Shown here one piece after another: positions 9,019-18,704 of a stretch of 57,953 nucleotides of DNA (the first letter of the stretch is position 1; each line of letters opens with the position of its first letter). The stretch spans positions 1 to 57,953 of the forward strand of contig JAAWEO010000002.1 in NCBI GenBank assembly GCA_022794295.1, in the 5' to 3' direction. Below the pieces are notes generated by a model. It had not been told where the DNA came from and ran no database searches. It was given only the letters and a program-made list of their open reading frames with translations. Made by a program: the position numbers and the translations under genes. The stretch is from Angelakisella sp. (GTDB lineage Bacteria > Bacillota > Clostridia > Oscillospirales > Ruminococcaceae).

Positions 9019-9032
9019 AGGAGGAATATTGT

Positions 9033-10499
9033 ATGAGAGAGTATTCGTTTTGGTTTGTGGTAGGAAGCCAGCTGCTCTACGGCCCGGAGGTGCTGGAGAC
9101 GGTGGCCGCCCGGGCAGCGGAGATGGCCAAGGAGCTTTCCCGGGAGCTGCCTTATCCCCTGGTGTACAAGGTCACTGCCAAGAGCAACCAGGAGATTGCC
9201 CAGGTGGTAAAGGAAGCCAACTACGATGACAGCTGCGCCGGAATCATTACCTGGTGCCACACCTTCAGCCCCTCCAAGATGTGGATCAACGGCCTAGCCG
9301 GACTCCAGAAGCCCTACTGCCACCTGGCCACCCAGTACAACCGGGAGATCCCCAACGAAGAGATCGATATGGACTTTATGAACCTGAACCAGGCCGCCCA
9401 CGGGGACCGGGAACACGGCTTCATCGCCGCCCGGCTGCGGATGCCCCGGAAGGTCATTGCCGGCCACTGGCAGGACAAAACGGTTCGGGAACGCCTGGGG
9501 GATTGGATGAAGGCCGCCATCGGCGCGGCTGTCTCCAGGGAGCTCCGGGTGATGCGCTTCGGGGACAATATGCGGGAGGTGGCTGTCACCGAGGGCGACA
9601 AGGTGGAGGTCCAGACAAAGCTGGGCTGGCAGGTGAACACCTGGGCCGTCGGCGACCTGGTGAAGGAGATGAACGCCGTCACCGAGGCAGAGATCGATGC
9701 CCTGATGGAGACCTACCGGGAGAATTACGACATCGCTACCGATAATCTGGAGGCCATCCGCTACCAGGCCCGGGAGGAGATCGCCATGAAGCGGATGCTG
9801 GACCGGGAGGGCTGCAAGGCCTTTTCCAACACCTTCCAGGATCTGTACGGCATGGAGCAGCTCCCCGGCCTTGCTTCCCAGCACCTGATGGCCCAGGGCT
9901 ACGGCTACGGCGGCGAGGGGGACTGGAAGGTGGCCGCTATGACCGCCATCATGAAGGCCATGGGGGAAAACGGCAACGGCGTTTCCCTTTTTATGGAGGA
10001 CTACACCTACAACCTTGTTCCCGGGGCAGAGTACAGCCTGGGGGCCCATATGCTGGAGGTCTGCCCCTGCTGCGCCGCCGGGCGTCCCCGCATCGAGACC
10101 CATCACCTGGGCATCGGCATGAACGAAAAGGACCCCGCCCGTCTGGTCTTTGAGGGGAAGGCGGGAGACGCCATTGTGGTCAGTCTCATCGATATGGGGG
10201 GACGGCTGCGGCTGATTTGCCAGGACATCCATTGTGTTAAGCCCATCCTGCCCATGCCCAACCTGCCGGTGGCCCGGGTAATGTGGCAGGCGGAGCCCTC
10301 CCTCACCGCCGGGGTGGAGTGCTGGATCACTGCCGGGGGCGCCCACCACACCGTCCTCAGCTACGACGTCACCGCCCAGCAGATGAAGGACTGGTGCGCC
10401 ATGATGGACATTGAGTTTGTCCACATTACAAAGGACACCACGGTGGAAAGCCTGGAGCATGACCTGTTCCTCTCCGACCTGGCCTGGAAACTGAAGTAA
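9033..10499 (+). CDS. araA: L-arabinose isomerase
   Basis: The protein has 488 residues, close to the usual ~500 for AraA. It shows the typical N-terminus [14 protein letters not shown], the substrate-cap segment [43 protein letters not shown] with metal-site acids, the metal-binding IETHHLGIG and the late [11 protein letters not shown] histidines. It interconverts L-arabinose and L-ribulose with Mn2+. GAGGAGG is 10 bp before the ATG and the gene follows the kinase by 14 bp, so it belongs to the same transcript. Confidence 0.95.
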   Translation: MREYSFWFVVGSQLLYGPEVLETVAARAAEMAKELSRELPYPLVYKVTAKSNQEIAQVVKEANYDDSCAGIITWCHTFSPSKMWINGLAGLQKPYCHLATQYNREIPNEEIDMDFMNLNQAAHGDREHGFIAARLRMPRKVIAGHWQDKTVRERLGDWMKAAIGAAVSRELRVMRFGDNMREVAVTEGDKVEVQTKLGWQVNTWAVGDLVKEMNAVTEAEIDALMETYRENYDIATDNLEAIRYQAREEIAMKRMLDREGCKAFSNTFQDLYGMEQLPGLASQHLMAQGYGYGGEGDWKVAAMTAIMKAMGENGNGVSLFMEDYTYNLVPGAEYSLGAHMLEVCPCCAAGRPRIETHHLGIGMNEKDPARLVFEGKAGDAIVVSLIDMGGRLRLICQDIHCVKPILPMPNLPVARVMWQAEPSLTAGVECWITAGGAHHTVLSYDVTAQQMKDWCAMMDIEFVHITKDTTVESLEHDLFLSDLAWKLK

Positions 10500-10508
10500 G
10501 AACATAGG

Positions 10509-10537
10509 GCGCGGTGCTTTTGGAAGGAACGCCGCGC
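10509..10537 (+). other. Intercistronic hairpin between araA and araD
   Basis: GCGCGG (10509-10514) pairs with CCGCGC (10532-10537) in the 54-bp gap between araA and araD. No T-tract follows, so it could tune the stability or relative expression of the two parts of the mRNA. Confidence 0.4.
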
Positions 10538-10563
10538 TCCTCTTTGCGAAAGGAGTGGTCACT

Positions 10564-11262
10564 ATGCTGGAAATACTGAAACAGCAGGTACTGGAGGCCA
10601 ACCTCCTCCTGCCGAAGCACGGTCTGGTCACATTTACCTGGGGGAACGTCTCGGGCATCGACCGGGCGCGGGGCCTGATGGTCATCAAGCCCTCCGGGGT
10701 GGAGTACGACGCCATGACCGCCGACGACATGGTGGTGGTGGACCTGGAGACCGGGGAGCGGGCGGAGGGGAAGTGGAAGCCCTCCTCCGACACCGACACC
10801 CACCTGGCCCTCTACCGGGCCTTCCCCGCCCTGGGGGGCATCGTCCACACCCACAGCCGCTGGGCCACCAGCTTCGCCCAGGCGGGGCGGGGTATCCCGG
10901 CCATGGGTACCACCCAGGGGGACTACTTCTATGGGGAGATCCCCTGCACCCGGCAGATGACCCCCGCCGAGATCGCCGGCAGCTACGAGCTGGAGACGGG
11001 GAATGTCATCATCGAGACCTTCCGCCAACGGGGCATCGACCCGGCCCAGGTCCCTGCGGTGCTGGTCCACAGCCACGGGCCCTTCGCCTGGGGCACCGAC
11101 CCCATGAACGCCGTCCACAACGCGGTGGTGCTGGAGGAGGTGGCCTTTATGGACTTCCATGCCCTGATGCTGGAGCCGGGCAAGGGCCCCATGCAGCAGG
11201 AGCTTCTGGATAAGCACTACCTAAGAAAGCACGGCCCCGGGGCCTACTATGGACAGGGCTGA
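10564..11262 (+). CDS. araD: L-ribulose-5-phosphate 4-epimerase
   Basis: This class II aldolase-fold enzyme of 232 residues converts L-ribulose 5-phosphate to D-xylulose 5-phosphate. With the ATG at 10564 the zinc site falls at Asp76, His95, His97 and His171, the numbers known for E. coli AraD, in [17 protein letters not shown] and [11 protein letters not shown]. That agreement, plus AAAGGAG 8 bp upstream, decides this start over the GTG at 10555. The phosphate-binding WGNVSGID is at 26-33. It is the last dedicated arabinose step, and its product feeds the transketolase encoded downstream. Confidence 0.95.
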   Translation: MLEILKQQVLEANLLLPKHGLVTFTWGNVSGIDRARGLMVIKPSGVEYDAMTADDMVVVDLETGERAEGKWKPSSDTDTHLALYRAFPALGGIVHTHSRWATSFAQAGRGIPAMGTTQGDYFYGEIPCTRQMTPAEIAGSYELETGNVIIETFRQRGIDPAQVPAVLVHSHGPFAWGTDPMNAVHNAVVLEEVAFMDFHALMLEPGKGPMQQELLDKHYLRKHGPGAYYGQG

Positions 11263-11275
11263 GGAGGCAGAAAGA

Positions 11276-12289
11276 ATGACCGGAAAACTCTTTGGTAAAA
11301 TGCCTGACAGCACCTTGGTGGAGGAATACACCCTCCGGGACGGGGACCTGTCCTGCAGCATCATCACCTACGGCGGGGCACTGCGCTCTCTCCTTGTTCC
11401 CGACCGGGAGGGGAAGCCGGTGGACATCCTTTTGGGCTTCGATACCCTTGAAGATTATCGGGGGCAGGATAAGTATATCGGGGCCCTGATTGGACGATAC
11501 GCCAACCGCATCGGCGGCAGCCGCTTTATCCTGGGGGGACAGGAGTACCGCCTGGCGGCCAACGAAAGCCCCAATCACCTCCATGGCGGCATGACAGGCT
11601 TTGACAAGCAGGTTTGGACGGTGAAGGCCGCCTCGGACAGCGCCCTGACGCTGGCGCTGCAAAGCCCCGATGGCCAGGAGGGCTACCCGGGAAACCTGGA
11701 GGTTGCCGTAACCTATACCCTCCAAGACAGTGCCCTGTCCATTGATTACCAGGCCGTCAGCGACAGGAGCACCCTCTGCAATCTTACCAACCACGCCTAC
11801 TGGAACCTTTCGGGGCATAACAGCGGAGACATCAAGGAACAGCAGTTCCGGCTGCCCAACAGCCGCTACACGCCGGTGGATGCCGGAGCCATCCCCACCG
11901 GGGCTATCGACCCGGTGGAGGGGACCCCTATGGACCTGCGGCAGCTCCGGCCGCTGGGGGAGCGGGAGTATGACCACAACTGGGCTATCGACAACTGGGA
12001 CGGGACGCTGCGCCTCGCCGCGCAGGCTTTCTCCCCCGGCACTGGCATCGATATGGAGGTACTGACCACTCTGCCGGGCATCCAGTTCTACACCGGCAAT
12101 TTCCTGGATGGCTGTCCCAAGGGCAAGGGCGGGGCGGTCTATCCCCGCCACGGGGCCTTTTGCCTGGAGACACAGTATTATCCAAACTCGCCGAACCTCC
12201 CGGATTTCCCCAGTGCAGCGCTGCCCGCTGGGGAGGTCTGGCGGAGCAAAACCGTATATCGTTTTGGAAAGAAGGACCATTATGACTGA
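11276..12289 (+). CDS. galM: Aldose 1-epimerase (mutarotase)
   Basis: The 337-residue protein shows the GalM pattern: ALIGRYANRI, LAANESPNHLHGGMTGFDKQVW with the substrate histidine, LTNHAYWNLSG with the catalytic histidine, and PGIQFYTGNFLDG near the C-terminus. It interconverts alpha and beta anomers of aldoses, here presumably arabinopyranose for the isomerase. The ATG at 11276 has GAGGAGG 8 bp upstream; an extension to 11249 overlaps araD and lacks support. Its stop overlaps the start of the transketolase gene by 8 bp. Confidence 0.9.
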   Translation: MTGKLFGKMPDSTLVEEYTLRDGDLSCSIITYGGALRSLLVPDREGKPVDILLGFDTLEDYRGQDKYIGALIGRYANRIGGSRFILGGQEYRLAANESPNHLHGGMTGFDKQVWTVKAASDSALTLALQSPDGQEGYPGNLEVAVTYTLQDSALSIDYQAVSDRSTLCNLTNHAYWNLSGHNSGDIKEQQFRLPNSRYTPVDAGAIPTGAIDPVEGTPMDLRQLRPLGEREYDHNWAIDNWDGTLRLAAQAFSPGTGIDMEVLTTLPGIQFYTGNFLDGCPKGKGGAVYPRHGAFCLETQYYPNSPNLPDFPSAALPAGEVWRSKTVYRFGKKDHYD

Positions 12290-13127
12290 TTCGGAAAGAA
12301 AATTCCTTATGGCTACGGCCTGTAAGGTGCGGCTGGGGATTCTTCAGGGGACTCATGGGGCCAAGTCCGGCCACCCCGGCGGCAGCCTTTCGGCGGCGGA
12401 GCTGTTCACCTACCTGTATTTCAAGGAGCTGCGGATCGACCCTAAGAATCCAAAATGGGAGGACCGGGACCGTTTCGTTCTCTCCAAGGGGCACACCGCG
12501 CCGGGACTCTATGCAGCCCTTGCTTACCGGGGTTTCTTCCCGGAAGAAAGGCTCTCCACGCTACGGCATCTTGACAGCGAACTCCAGGGACATCCCAACA
12601 TGAACACGGTTCCGGGGGTGGATATGTCCACCGGCTCCCTGGGACAGGGGATTTCCGCCGCGGCGGGGATGGCTCTGGCGGCCAAGCGGATGGGGAAGAA
12701 CTGCCGGATCTATGCCTTGCTGGGTGACGGAGAGATCCAGGAGGGCCAGGTATGGGAGGCAATGATGTTCGCCCATCACTATCACTTGGATAACCTCTGC
12801 ACCGTCATTGATAACAACGGCCTTCAGATTGACGGACCGGTGGACCAGGTGATGAGCCCCTATCCCATCGGGGATAAGTTCCGGGCCTTCGGCTGGGAGG
12901 TGGCGGAGATCGACGGCCACGACTTTGACCAGCTGAAGGCGGCCTTTGCTAAGGCCCGGGCTACCAAAGGGGTCCCTACCGGCATCGTGATGAAAACCAT
13001 CAAAGGGAAGGGCGTCAGCTTTATGGAAAACCAAGCGGGATGGCACGGCAAGGCCCCTAATGACCAGGAGTATGAAGCCGCAGTTGCGGAAATAAAGGCC
13101 TGTCTGGCAGAAGTGGAGGCGAGGTAA
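12282..13127 (+). CDS. Transketolase, N-terminal (TPP-binding) subunit
   Basis: The 281-residue protein is the pyrophosphate half of a split transketolase. It has HGAKSGHPGGSLSAAELFTYLYF, DRFVLSKGHTAPGLYAAL, and the TPP motif LGDGEIQEGQVWEAMMFAHHYHLDNLCTVIDNN. The ATG at 12282 lies inside the end of galM with AAGGA upstream; the longer frame to 12108 is galM read in another frame. With the next gene it forms a heteromeric enzyme linking xylulose 5-phosphate to glycolysis. Confidence 0.92.
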   Translation: MTDSERKFLMATACKVRLGILQGTHGAKSGHPGGSLSAAELFTYLYFKELRIDPKNPKWEDRDRFVLSKGHTAPGLYAALAYRGFFPEERLSTLRHLDSELQGHPNMNTVPGVDMSTGSLGQGISAAAGMALAAKRMGKNCRIYALLGDGEIQEGQVWEAMMFAHHYHLDNLCTVIDNNGLQIDGPVDQVMSPYPIGDKFRAFGWEVAEIDGHDFDQLKAAFAKARATKGVPTGIVMKTIKGKGVSFMENQAGWHGKAPNDQEYEAAVAEIKACLAEVEAR

Positions 13128-13128
13128 G

Positions 13129-14064
13129 ATGGCGGATATGAAAAAAACCGCAACCCGGGACAGCTATGGTGCGGCCCTTGCTGAACTGGGGGCAGAACAT
13201 GAGGACCTAATCGTCTTTGACGCCGACCTGGCCGGAGCCACCAAGACCGGTGTTTTCCGCAAGGCCTTTCCCGACCGGCACTTCGACTGCGGTATCGCCG
13301 AAGGAAACATGATGGCGGTGGCTGCCGGGGCGGCGGCCATGGGGCTGGTGCCCTTCGCCTCCTCCTTCGCCATGTTCGCCGCAGGGCGGGCCTTTGAGCA
13401 GATCCGCAACTCCATCGGCTATCCCCGTCTCAATGTCAAGATCGGGGCCACCCACGGCGGCATTTCGGTAGGGGAGGACGGAGCTTCCCACCAATGCTGT
13501 GAGGATTTCGCCCTGATGCGCTCCATCCCGGGGATGGTGGTGCTGTGTCCCTCCGATGATGTGGAGGCAAAGGCGGCGGTGAAGGCGGCCTACGAGTATC
13601 AGGGACCGGTCTACCTCCGCTTCGGTCGCCTGCCCGTTCCGGTGTTCCACAAGGAGGAGGACTTTCGGTTCCGGATCGGCAAGGGGGAAGTGCTGCTGGA
13701 GGGCAGCGATATTGCCATCATCGCCACCGGACTGATGGCATGGGAAGCGCTGGAGGCAGGAAGGCAGCTTCATCAGCAGGGAATTTCCGCCCGGGTCATC
13801 AACCTGTGCACCATTAAGCCCCTGGATGAGGAGCTGATTTTGAGCGCTGCCAGGGAATGCGGAAAGGTCATCACCTGTGAAGAGCATTCTGTCATCGGCG
13901 GCCTGGGAGAGGCGGTAAGCTCCCTTCTCAGCGAACAGTGCCCAGTTCCGGTTCGCCGCATCGGGGTCAACGACCAATTTGGACATTCCGGCCCCGCCCA
14001 GGAGCTGCTGCGGCAGTTTGGGCTTTCGGCAGAGCACATTATTGAGGTGGCAAGGAGCTTTTGA
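13129..14064 (+). CDS. Transketolase, C-terminal (pyrimidine-binding) subunit
   Basis: The 311 residues contain the pyrimidine domain (VFDADLAGATKTG, FDCGIAEGNMMAVAAGAAAMGLVPFAS, catalytic Glu in GIAE) and the transketolase C-terminal domain (VINLCTIKPLDEELI, TCEEHSVIGGLGEAV). It starts 1 bp after the N-terminal subunit gene. Split transketolases of about 280 plus 310 residues are common in Clostridia and archaea. A perfect terminator 160 bp downstream closes the arabinose operon. Confidence 0.92.
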   Translation: MADMKKTATRDSYGAALAELGAEHEDLIVFDADLAGATKTGVFRKAFPDRHFDCGIAEGNMMAVAAGAAAMGLVPFASSFAMFAAGRAFEQIRNSIGYPRLNVKIGATHGGISVGEDGASHQCCEDFALMRSIPGMVVLCPSDDVEAKAAVKAAYEYQGPVYLRFGRLPVPVFHKEEDFRFRIGKGEVLLEGSDIAIIATGLMAWEALEAGRQLHQQGISARVINLCTIKPLDEELILSAARECGKVITCEEHSVIGGLGEAVSSLLSEQCPVPVRRIGVNDQFGHSGPAQELLRQFGLSAEHIIEVARSF

Positions 14065-14224
14065 GGGAACGCAGCGCCAAGCGAACAGCTGCACCGTTCT
14101 AAAAATCCGTAAAAGCCAGGAATTGCTCTCCGCAAAGGCAAATCTGCGCCCTCATCAATAAAGGAAAGAATATCACAGAAAGACTTTGCATTGTTCTTTT
14201 TGCATGACCGGGTTTTACCCTATC

Positions 14225-14259
14225 GCCTCCCTGTAGCTTTGCTACAGGGAGGCTGTTTT
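14225..14259 (+). terminator. Rho-independent terminator of the arabinose operon
   Basis: A perfect 13-bp stem (GCCTCCCTGTAGC with GCTACAGGGAGGC) around a TTT loop is followed by TGTTTT. It is in the right place to end transcription begun at 2598. Confidence 0.9.
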
Positions 14260-14999
14260 CATTTTATGTTGAAATTTCCACAGATAAAGCAGTGGGAGCT
14301 TTAAGTCGGCTTTCTTGTGAGAAACAAAAACAAGTGCTTAGTATATAATAGCCGCCAACATCGAAAAGGTTTTGTTATACACGCTCCAGTTGAAATTAAT
14401 TTTATTTAGGAGAAAAATAGAGCCGCAGCAAATGCAAGAGCTGATACAGAAGTAATAAACAATCATGGATGAACGTCATAAGATTTTCTTGAGTTTGGCT
14501 GAAAAGCAGGGAGTTATTATCTATAAAGATGCGGAAGCAAAATGGAAGGTGTCACAGGCCGCTGCTATTTTAAGCCTTCGGGATATGGTCAAACAGGGTA
14601 TGCTGCTCAAAGAAAAAGTGCAGTAAGAAGCAGAAATATCGTATTGCGGGGTGATATTTTATGAGCCGTGCAGGGTGACCACCAAATGACCACCAGCGAG
14701 CTCAAAAATCCAGATAATTGGGATAATAGCGCTATATATTGGCCTTGTATATTATCAAGTACCACGATATATAGTACAAGCCACCATCACCCCATCGAGT
14801 GGGAGTGAGTTTCCAGTCTCTGTCGATTGGCTTTTTAAGCGATTCTACAAACTTCCAATCCCTCTTTTGATAACCATTTGATAATACCTCCGTGAGGATA
14901 AAACATTCTCCCGCACAGGTGGCAGCCGGGCCCGGAGTGATTTCCTCTGGCAACACGCTGGCAACAAGTCCATATTAGGAAGCCCACCAATAAAACAGA
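14260..14999. other. AT-rich gap with no convincing complete gene
   Basis: The stretch between the arabinose terminator and the XRE-cupin operon terminator is clearly AT-richer than its flanks. It holds one short possible ORF (14465-14626) and a minus-strand frame (14732-14956, ending DGGLYYISWYLIIYKANI) with no ribosome site. It reads like decayed foreign DNA. Confidence 0.5.
14465..14626 (+). CDS. Small ORF with winged-helix-like sequence, possibly a gene remnant
   Basis: The 53 residues MDERHKIFLSLAEKQGVIIY... through WKVSQAAAILSLRDMVKQGM and LLKEKVQ look like a C-terminal winged helix-turn-helix, as found at the end of AlbA/DUF4062-type putative regulators. No good ribosome site precedes the ATG, although GGAGAAAAATAG is ~50 bp upstream. 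It may be the tail of a gene whose front has been lost. Confidence 0.3.
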   Translation: MDERHKIFLSLAEKQGVIIYKDAEAKWKVSQAAAILSLRDMVKQGMLLKEKVQ

Positions 15000-15038
15000 A
15001 AAAGTGCCGGGGTGCGGTGACAGCACTCCGGCACTTTT
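15000..15038 (-). terminator. Terminator of the D-amino-acid/XRE-cupin operon (works either way)
   Basis: A 16-bp stem with one G-U pair and a 7-nt loop has A-runs on one side and T-runs on the other. It follows the stop of the minus-strand regulator gene by 20 bp. Confidence 0.85.
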
Positions 15039-15057
15039 CTGTAGTGTAGGATGTCCA

Positions 15058-15612
15058 CTAAAAAGATGGCGGTGTAATAGCGAAAATGACCTGGGTGGTG
15101 ATTCCGGTGCGATTATGCCAGGCGTGGCGGGAGCCCGCCGGGATGCGGACACTGTCCCCGGGAGTCATGGTCAGGGTGTGCCCCTCCAGCTCCAGCTCCA
15201 CCGATTCCCCGGAAAGCATGTAAGCCACCTCCTCGCCGGCATGGCTGCCAATATCTCGAAAGGAGCTGAGGTACGGGGGGATGACCATAATACAAAACTC
15301 GATGTCGCCCTTGGTATCAGGGGTCAGCAGCTCGTACTGGACCTCCGGCTCGTTTTTGGAGCCGATGGTTCGCCGCTCCTCCGGATGGACCACCAGGCTT
15401 TCCATGGGCCGCTCCTGAAAAAAGGTGTACAGCGGTACCTCCAGTACCTGGGCGATGGCCCTCAGCGTGTTAATGGAGGGGTTCGCCTGCTTATTTTCAA
15501 TCTGACTGAGCATGGAGGGGGTGATGCCTGCCAGGGTAGCCACCTTCCGGATGGACAGCCCTTTCTCCCCCCGAATGCTTTGTATCATTTTCCCCAGATT
15601 CAATTCCTCCAA
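15058..15612 (-). CDS. XRE-family regulator with C-terminal cupin domain
   Basis: The protein has an N-terminal helix-turn-helix (GLSIRKVATLAGITPSMLSQIEN then KQANPSINTLRAIAQ) and a C-terminal cupin (HAGEEVAYMLSGESVELELEG, PGDSVRIPAGSRHAWHNRT), a two-domain type of about 180 residues that senses small molecules and controls amino-acid or polyamine genes. I prefer the TTG at 15610-15612, which has GGAGGG 7 bp upstream and gives 184 residues. An ATG at 15667-15669 would add 19 residues but has no ribosome site. It lies downstream of D-serine dehydratase on the same strand with its own promoter, and probably senses a D-amino acid or a product (inference). Confidence 0.85.
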   Translation of the reverse strand: MEELNLGKMIQSIRGEKGLSIRKVATLAGITPSMLSQIENKQANPSINTLRAIAQVLEVPLYTFFQERPMESLVVHPEERRTIGSKNEPEVQYELLTPDTKGDIEFCIMVIPPYLSSFRDIGSHAGEEVAYMLSGESVELELEGHTLTMTPGDSVRIPAGSRHAWHNRTGITTQVIFAITPPSF

Positions 15613-15739
15613 AATAACGCCCTCCAAATACAGCCCCGGCTTCGCCGCCGTAAAAAAGGGCTGCTTCATTGTACTTTTCTGTATAAAAAGCCGCAGATCT
15701 CCTGTTTTTAAGCGATCCTATGAGCTGCAAAGCCTATTC

Positions 15740-15769
15740 ATTATACCATAGGTTTAGAAAAAGGGAAAG
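15740..15769 (-). promoter_or_regulatory. Promoter of the XRE-cupin gene
   Basis: On the minus strand an extended -10, TGGTATAAT (TATAAT at 15740-15745), is preceded at 17 bp by a weak TTTCCC. It lies between the dsdA terminator and the regulator gene, giving a leader of ~120 nt. Confidence 0.5.
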
Positions 15770-15780
15770 CCTCTTTTGGC

Positions 15781-15816
15781 AAAAAAAGGCCCCGGGCAGC
15801 GAACACTGTCCGGGGC
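15781..15816 (-). terminator. Terminator after D-serine dehydratase
   Basis: On the minus strand GCCCCGGACAG pairs with the complementary CTGCCCGGGGC arm and is followed by seven T. It lies 18 bp past the dsdA stop and separates it from the regulator gene. Confidence 0.8.
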
Positions 15817-15833
15817 ATCAAGGAAACAAATCT

Positions 15834-17204
15834 TTAGGCTTCGATCAGGGCCTTCCCCTTGGCATAGTAGCGGTCCATTTCGTCCGGGGGGACCATGCTG
15901 CCGCCGGTTGCCCAAACCAGCTGTGTGCTTTGGGACAGCTGGGCGGGGGCAATGCTGTTTTGGGCAAGGTAGCCGGAAAAGACAGGGGATTTAGCCAGCA
16001 GCACCGGGCCGTACATTCCGGCTAAGGCACTGGGTTCCAGCCGCAAGCCCTGGGTGTCGGTCAGCTGGGCAAGCATCCGGTACATCCGCTGGTCCTCCAG
16101 GCTGTAGCAGCCGCTGAGGAAGGGGGACAGAACCCGGCCCACAAAGCTGGAGGCCCTTCCAACCGCAAGGCCGTCGGCGATCGTCTTGTTGTCGATCCCC
16201 AGGTCCTGGACGCAGATCTCGCTGTTCAGGCCGGTAGCCAGCCCCAAAAGCATACAGCAGGAATGGGTCGGCTCAGCGAAAAAGCAGTGCGCAGCATCGC
16301 CAAACACCAGCTTGATCCCAAAAGCGACGCCGCCAGGGCCTCCGCCTACCCCGCAGGGGAGGTAGACAAAGAGGGGATGCTCCTTGTCCACAGCGACACC
16401 GGCCTCCTCCAGCTGTTTCTTCAGCCGGAGGGCGGCTACCGAGTAGCCTAAAAATAGGGTCTGGGAGTTCTCGTCATCCACAAAGTGACAGTAGGGGTTT
16501 CCCTCGGCCTCTTTCCGGCCCTGAGCAACGGCCACACTGTAATCGGAGGGGTACTCCATTACCGTAACGCCCTTGCTTCGGAGCAAATCCTTCTTCCACT
16601 GCCGGGCATCGGCGGACATATGGACAGTGACCTGGAACCCCAGCTTGGCGCTCATGATGCCAATGGACAACCCCAGGTTACCGGTGGAGCCCACAGCAAT
16701 GGAATACTTGGAGAACAATTCGTGGAAGGGAGGGGTATCAAAGACACGGTAGGGGTCGCCCTTCCGAAGAAGACCGTGCTCCAGGGCAATGTCCTCGGCA
16801 GTTTTCAGCACCTCGTAAATGCCGCCCCGGGCTTTAATCGAGCCGGAGATAGGCAGGTGGCTGTCCAGCTTCACCAAAAGGTTTCCGGGGATGGCGGTGC
16901 CTGCCTCCTCCTCCAGCAGCTTTTTCATGGCGGGGATAGCCTGCACCGGGGATTCCAGTATACCGCCGTAGGCCTGGGTCTCTGGGAAAACAGTCTGGAA
17001 GTAGTCGGCAAACCGCTCCAGCCGGTCACTGGCATCCTGGATATCCGCCATGGTCAGGGGACATCCGGCAAGGGCCGTGGCGGTGGGCTTTTTGGCCGGA
17101 TTGGCCCAGGTTACCTCCTTCAAGGCACCAATGTCCTCCAGAATGGGAAATTGCACAATCCATTCCGCCAATGTTCTTCCACAAATCTGCAAATTTAAAT
17201 CCAT
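15834..17204 (-). CDS. dsdA: D-serine ammonia-lyase (D-serine dehydratase)
   Basis: This PLP enzyme of 456 residues turns D-serine into pyruvate and ammonia. The cofactor lysine is Lys124 in [16 protein letters not shown]. The glycine-rich phosphate loops are [12 protein letters not shown] and [14 protein letters not shown]. Length and the C-terminal [15 protein letters not shown] agree with DsdA rather than threonine dehydratases. AAGGATC precedes the ATG. It is co-directional with, and 48 bp downstream of, a GntP-type permease, and with an N-acyl-D-amino-acid deacylase upstream, so the operon would import and degrade D-serine or its N-acyl forms. Confidence 0.93.
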   Translation of the reverse strand: MDLNLQICGRTLAEWIVQFPILEDIGALKEVTWANPAKKPTATALAGCPLTMADIQDASDRLERFADYFQTVFPETQAYGGILESPVQAIPAMKKLLEEEAGTAIPGNLLVKLDSHLPISGSIKARGGIYEVLKTAEDIALEHGLLRKGDPYRVFDTPPFHELFSKYSIAVGSTGNLGLSIGIMSAKLGFQVTVHMSADARQWKKDLLRSKGVTVMEYPSDYSVAVAQGRKEAEGNPYCHFVDDENSQTLFLGYSVAALRLKKQLEEAGVAVDKEHPLFVYLPCGVGGGPGGVAFGIKLVFGDAAHCFFAEPTHSCCMLLGLATGLNSEICVQDLGIDNKTIADGLAVGRASSFVGRVLSPFLSGCYSLEDQRMYRMLAQLTDTQGLRLEPSALAGMYGPVLLAKSPVFSGYLAQNSIAPAQLSQSTQLVWATGGSMVPPDEMDRYYAKGKALIEA

Positions 17205-17252
17205 AGCAAAAGATCCTTTTTCTTCATTTTGGGATACAGATAGAGGGACTCT

Positions 17253-18605
17253 TTAGAACATCCCAGGCAGAACGCCGGAGAAGGCGTTGAGCACGGCAAG
17301 GATGACCATACCGATGATGCCGGAGAGGATGCAGGGGACGGTGGTGGTCATCAGGCAGTCCCTGGTGTTCAGACCGTTGTAGGTGGAGGGGAACCAGAAG
17401 GTGACATCGGTGGGGAAGGTGGCACTATGGGCGCCCAGGCAGACGGACAGACCGGCGATGATCGGGGAGAGGCCGGCGGCCACGCATACAGGCCCCGCAA
17501 TGGCGATAGAGGTAAGCATGGCGGCTGTGGCGGAACCAACAGCGGCACGGATGCAGAAGGCAAGCAGGAAGCCCAGGAGGATGACCGGCATATTGGTGGC
17601 AGACATGATCTCCACCAGGTCGGCGCTCATGGTGGTGGCACCCAGCATGGCGGCAAAGCACCCGCCGGCACCAACGATCAGCAGGATGTTGCCCACCCGG
17701 TTGGCGGATTCATCGATGAAGCCCATCACGGTCTTGCCGGGCATATATTTCCTCAGGGTAAAGCCGGTGACCAGCATGGCGATAAAGAGGGCAATGTTGG
17801 AGTTCCCGAAGAAGTTTACCACAGTGTAGACAGGGCCTTCCTTGACAAAGATGGAGAAGATAGAAGCGAAAACGATCAGGGCGATGGGGAAGATCACCAG
17901 CAGGAAGCTTTTCAGGGCAGAGGGCTTGCTGGGGTCAGGGGCCAGCAGGTCGTCGTCTGCAAGGATCTCCTGCATCCCATCGTGGATGGCCTTCTTCTCC
18001 TCGGCGGAGGCTACCAGGTTGGCGTACACCCAGCCAATGAGCAGGGAGGCGGGGAGGCAGACCACCAGGCCCCAAATGATGAACCAGCCGATATTGGCTC
18101 CGGCTTGGCCGGCAACAGCCAGAGGGCCGGGGGTGGGGGCGACACAGCTGTGGGTCAGCATCAGCCCGGTAAAAATGGCGATGACATAGGCCTTCATATG
18201 TTTTTTGCTGATTTTTTGCAGGGCGACCACCAGGGGGGCGGTCATGATGTAAGCGCAGCCGAAGTAGATGGGGATGGAGAGGATAAAGCCCACCAGGTTC
18301 AGGGCCAGCAGATCATTCTTTTTGCCAAAGAGGCGGACCATCCCCTTGGCTAACTCCTCGGTGGCGCCGGATTCGCCCAAAAAGTCGCCGAAGATACTGC
18401 CGAACACGATCAGCAAGCCGATGCTTGTCATCATGTTGCCAAAACCGGCAGGAAGTGTGCCAAGGACATCGTTCACCGGCATACCCACCATAAGGCCAAA
18501 GATAATGGCGGCAGTAAAGAGGCCGACCGAGGGGGTGACCTTAAACTTGATCAGGGCGATAAGAAGGATAACAAAGATAATCAAAAAAGCAATCAGCGGA
18601 GACAT
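17253..18605 (-). CDS. GntP-family permease, likely D-serine (or acyl-D-amino acid) uptake
   Basis: The 450-residue inner-membrane protein has about twelve hydrophobic segments and GntP motifs (FGSIFGDFLGESGATEELA, HSCVAPTPGPLAVAGQAGANIG, GSATAAMLTSIAIAGPV). DsdX, the D-serine permease, belongs to this family along with gluconate carriers. Its place between the deacylase and D-serine dehydratase genes points to D-serine; the sequence alone does not decide the substrate. GGGAGGT precedes the ATG. Confidence 0.82.
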   Translation of the reverse strand: MSPLIAFLIIFVILLIALIKFKVTPSVGLFTAAIIFGLMVGMPVNDVLGTLPAGFGNMMTSIGLLIVFGSIFGDFLGESGATEELAKGMVRLFGKKNDLLALNLVGFILSIPIYFGCAYIMTAPLVVALQKISKKHMKAYVIAIFTGLMLTHSCVAPTPGPLAVAGQAGANIGWFIIWGLVVCLPASLLIGWVYANLVASAEEKKAIHDGMQEILADDDLLAPDPSKPSALKSFLLVIFPIALIVFASIFSIFVKEGPVYTVVNFFGNSNIALFIAMLVTGFTLRKYMPGKTVMGFIDESANRVGNILLIVGAGGCFAAMLGATTMSADLVEIMSATNMPVILLGFLLAFCIRAAVGSATAAMLTSIAIAGPVCVAAGLSPIIAGLSVCLGAHSATFPTDVTFWFPSTYNGLNTRDCLMTTTVPCILSGIIGMVILAVLNAFSGVLPGMF

Positions 18606-18664
18606 TTTGTACCTCCCTTTCTGTATGGAAAATAGCAGCTGTGGGGAATCATCCCGGGACGGTT

Positions 18665-18702
18665 AGAGCCTATTCAGGATCTCCAAAGTATGCCGAAAGG
18701 GC
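18665..18702 (+). repeat. Partial copy of the foldback repeat (copy A)
   Basis: A one-ended copy, GAGCCTATTCAGGATCTCC then AAAGTATGCCGAAAGG, matches one terminal repeat and adjoining interior of the full elements at 39255, 51517 and 56200. It is preceded by TTA and abuts the stop codon of the deacylase gene. Confidence 0.7.
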
Positions 18703-18704
18703 TC

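Noticed and set aside
10555-10563. GTG start of araD nine bases upstream
   Set aside because: It lies inside the ribosome-binding sequence, and the ATG start gives zinc-ligand numbering identical to E. coli AraD.
14732-14956. Minus-strand 74-codon ORF
   Set aside because: No ribosome site or recognisable family; lies in decayed AT-rich DNA. Mentioned only as content of the gap.
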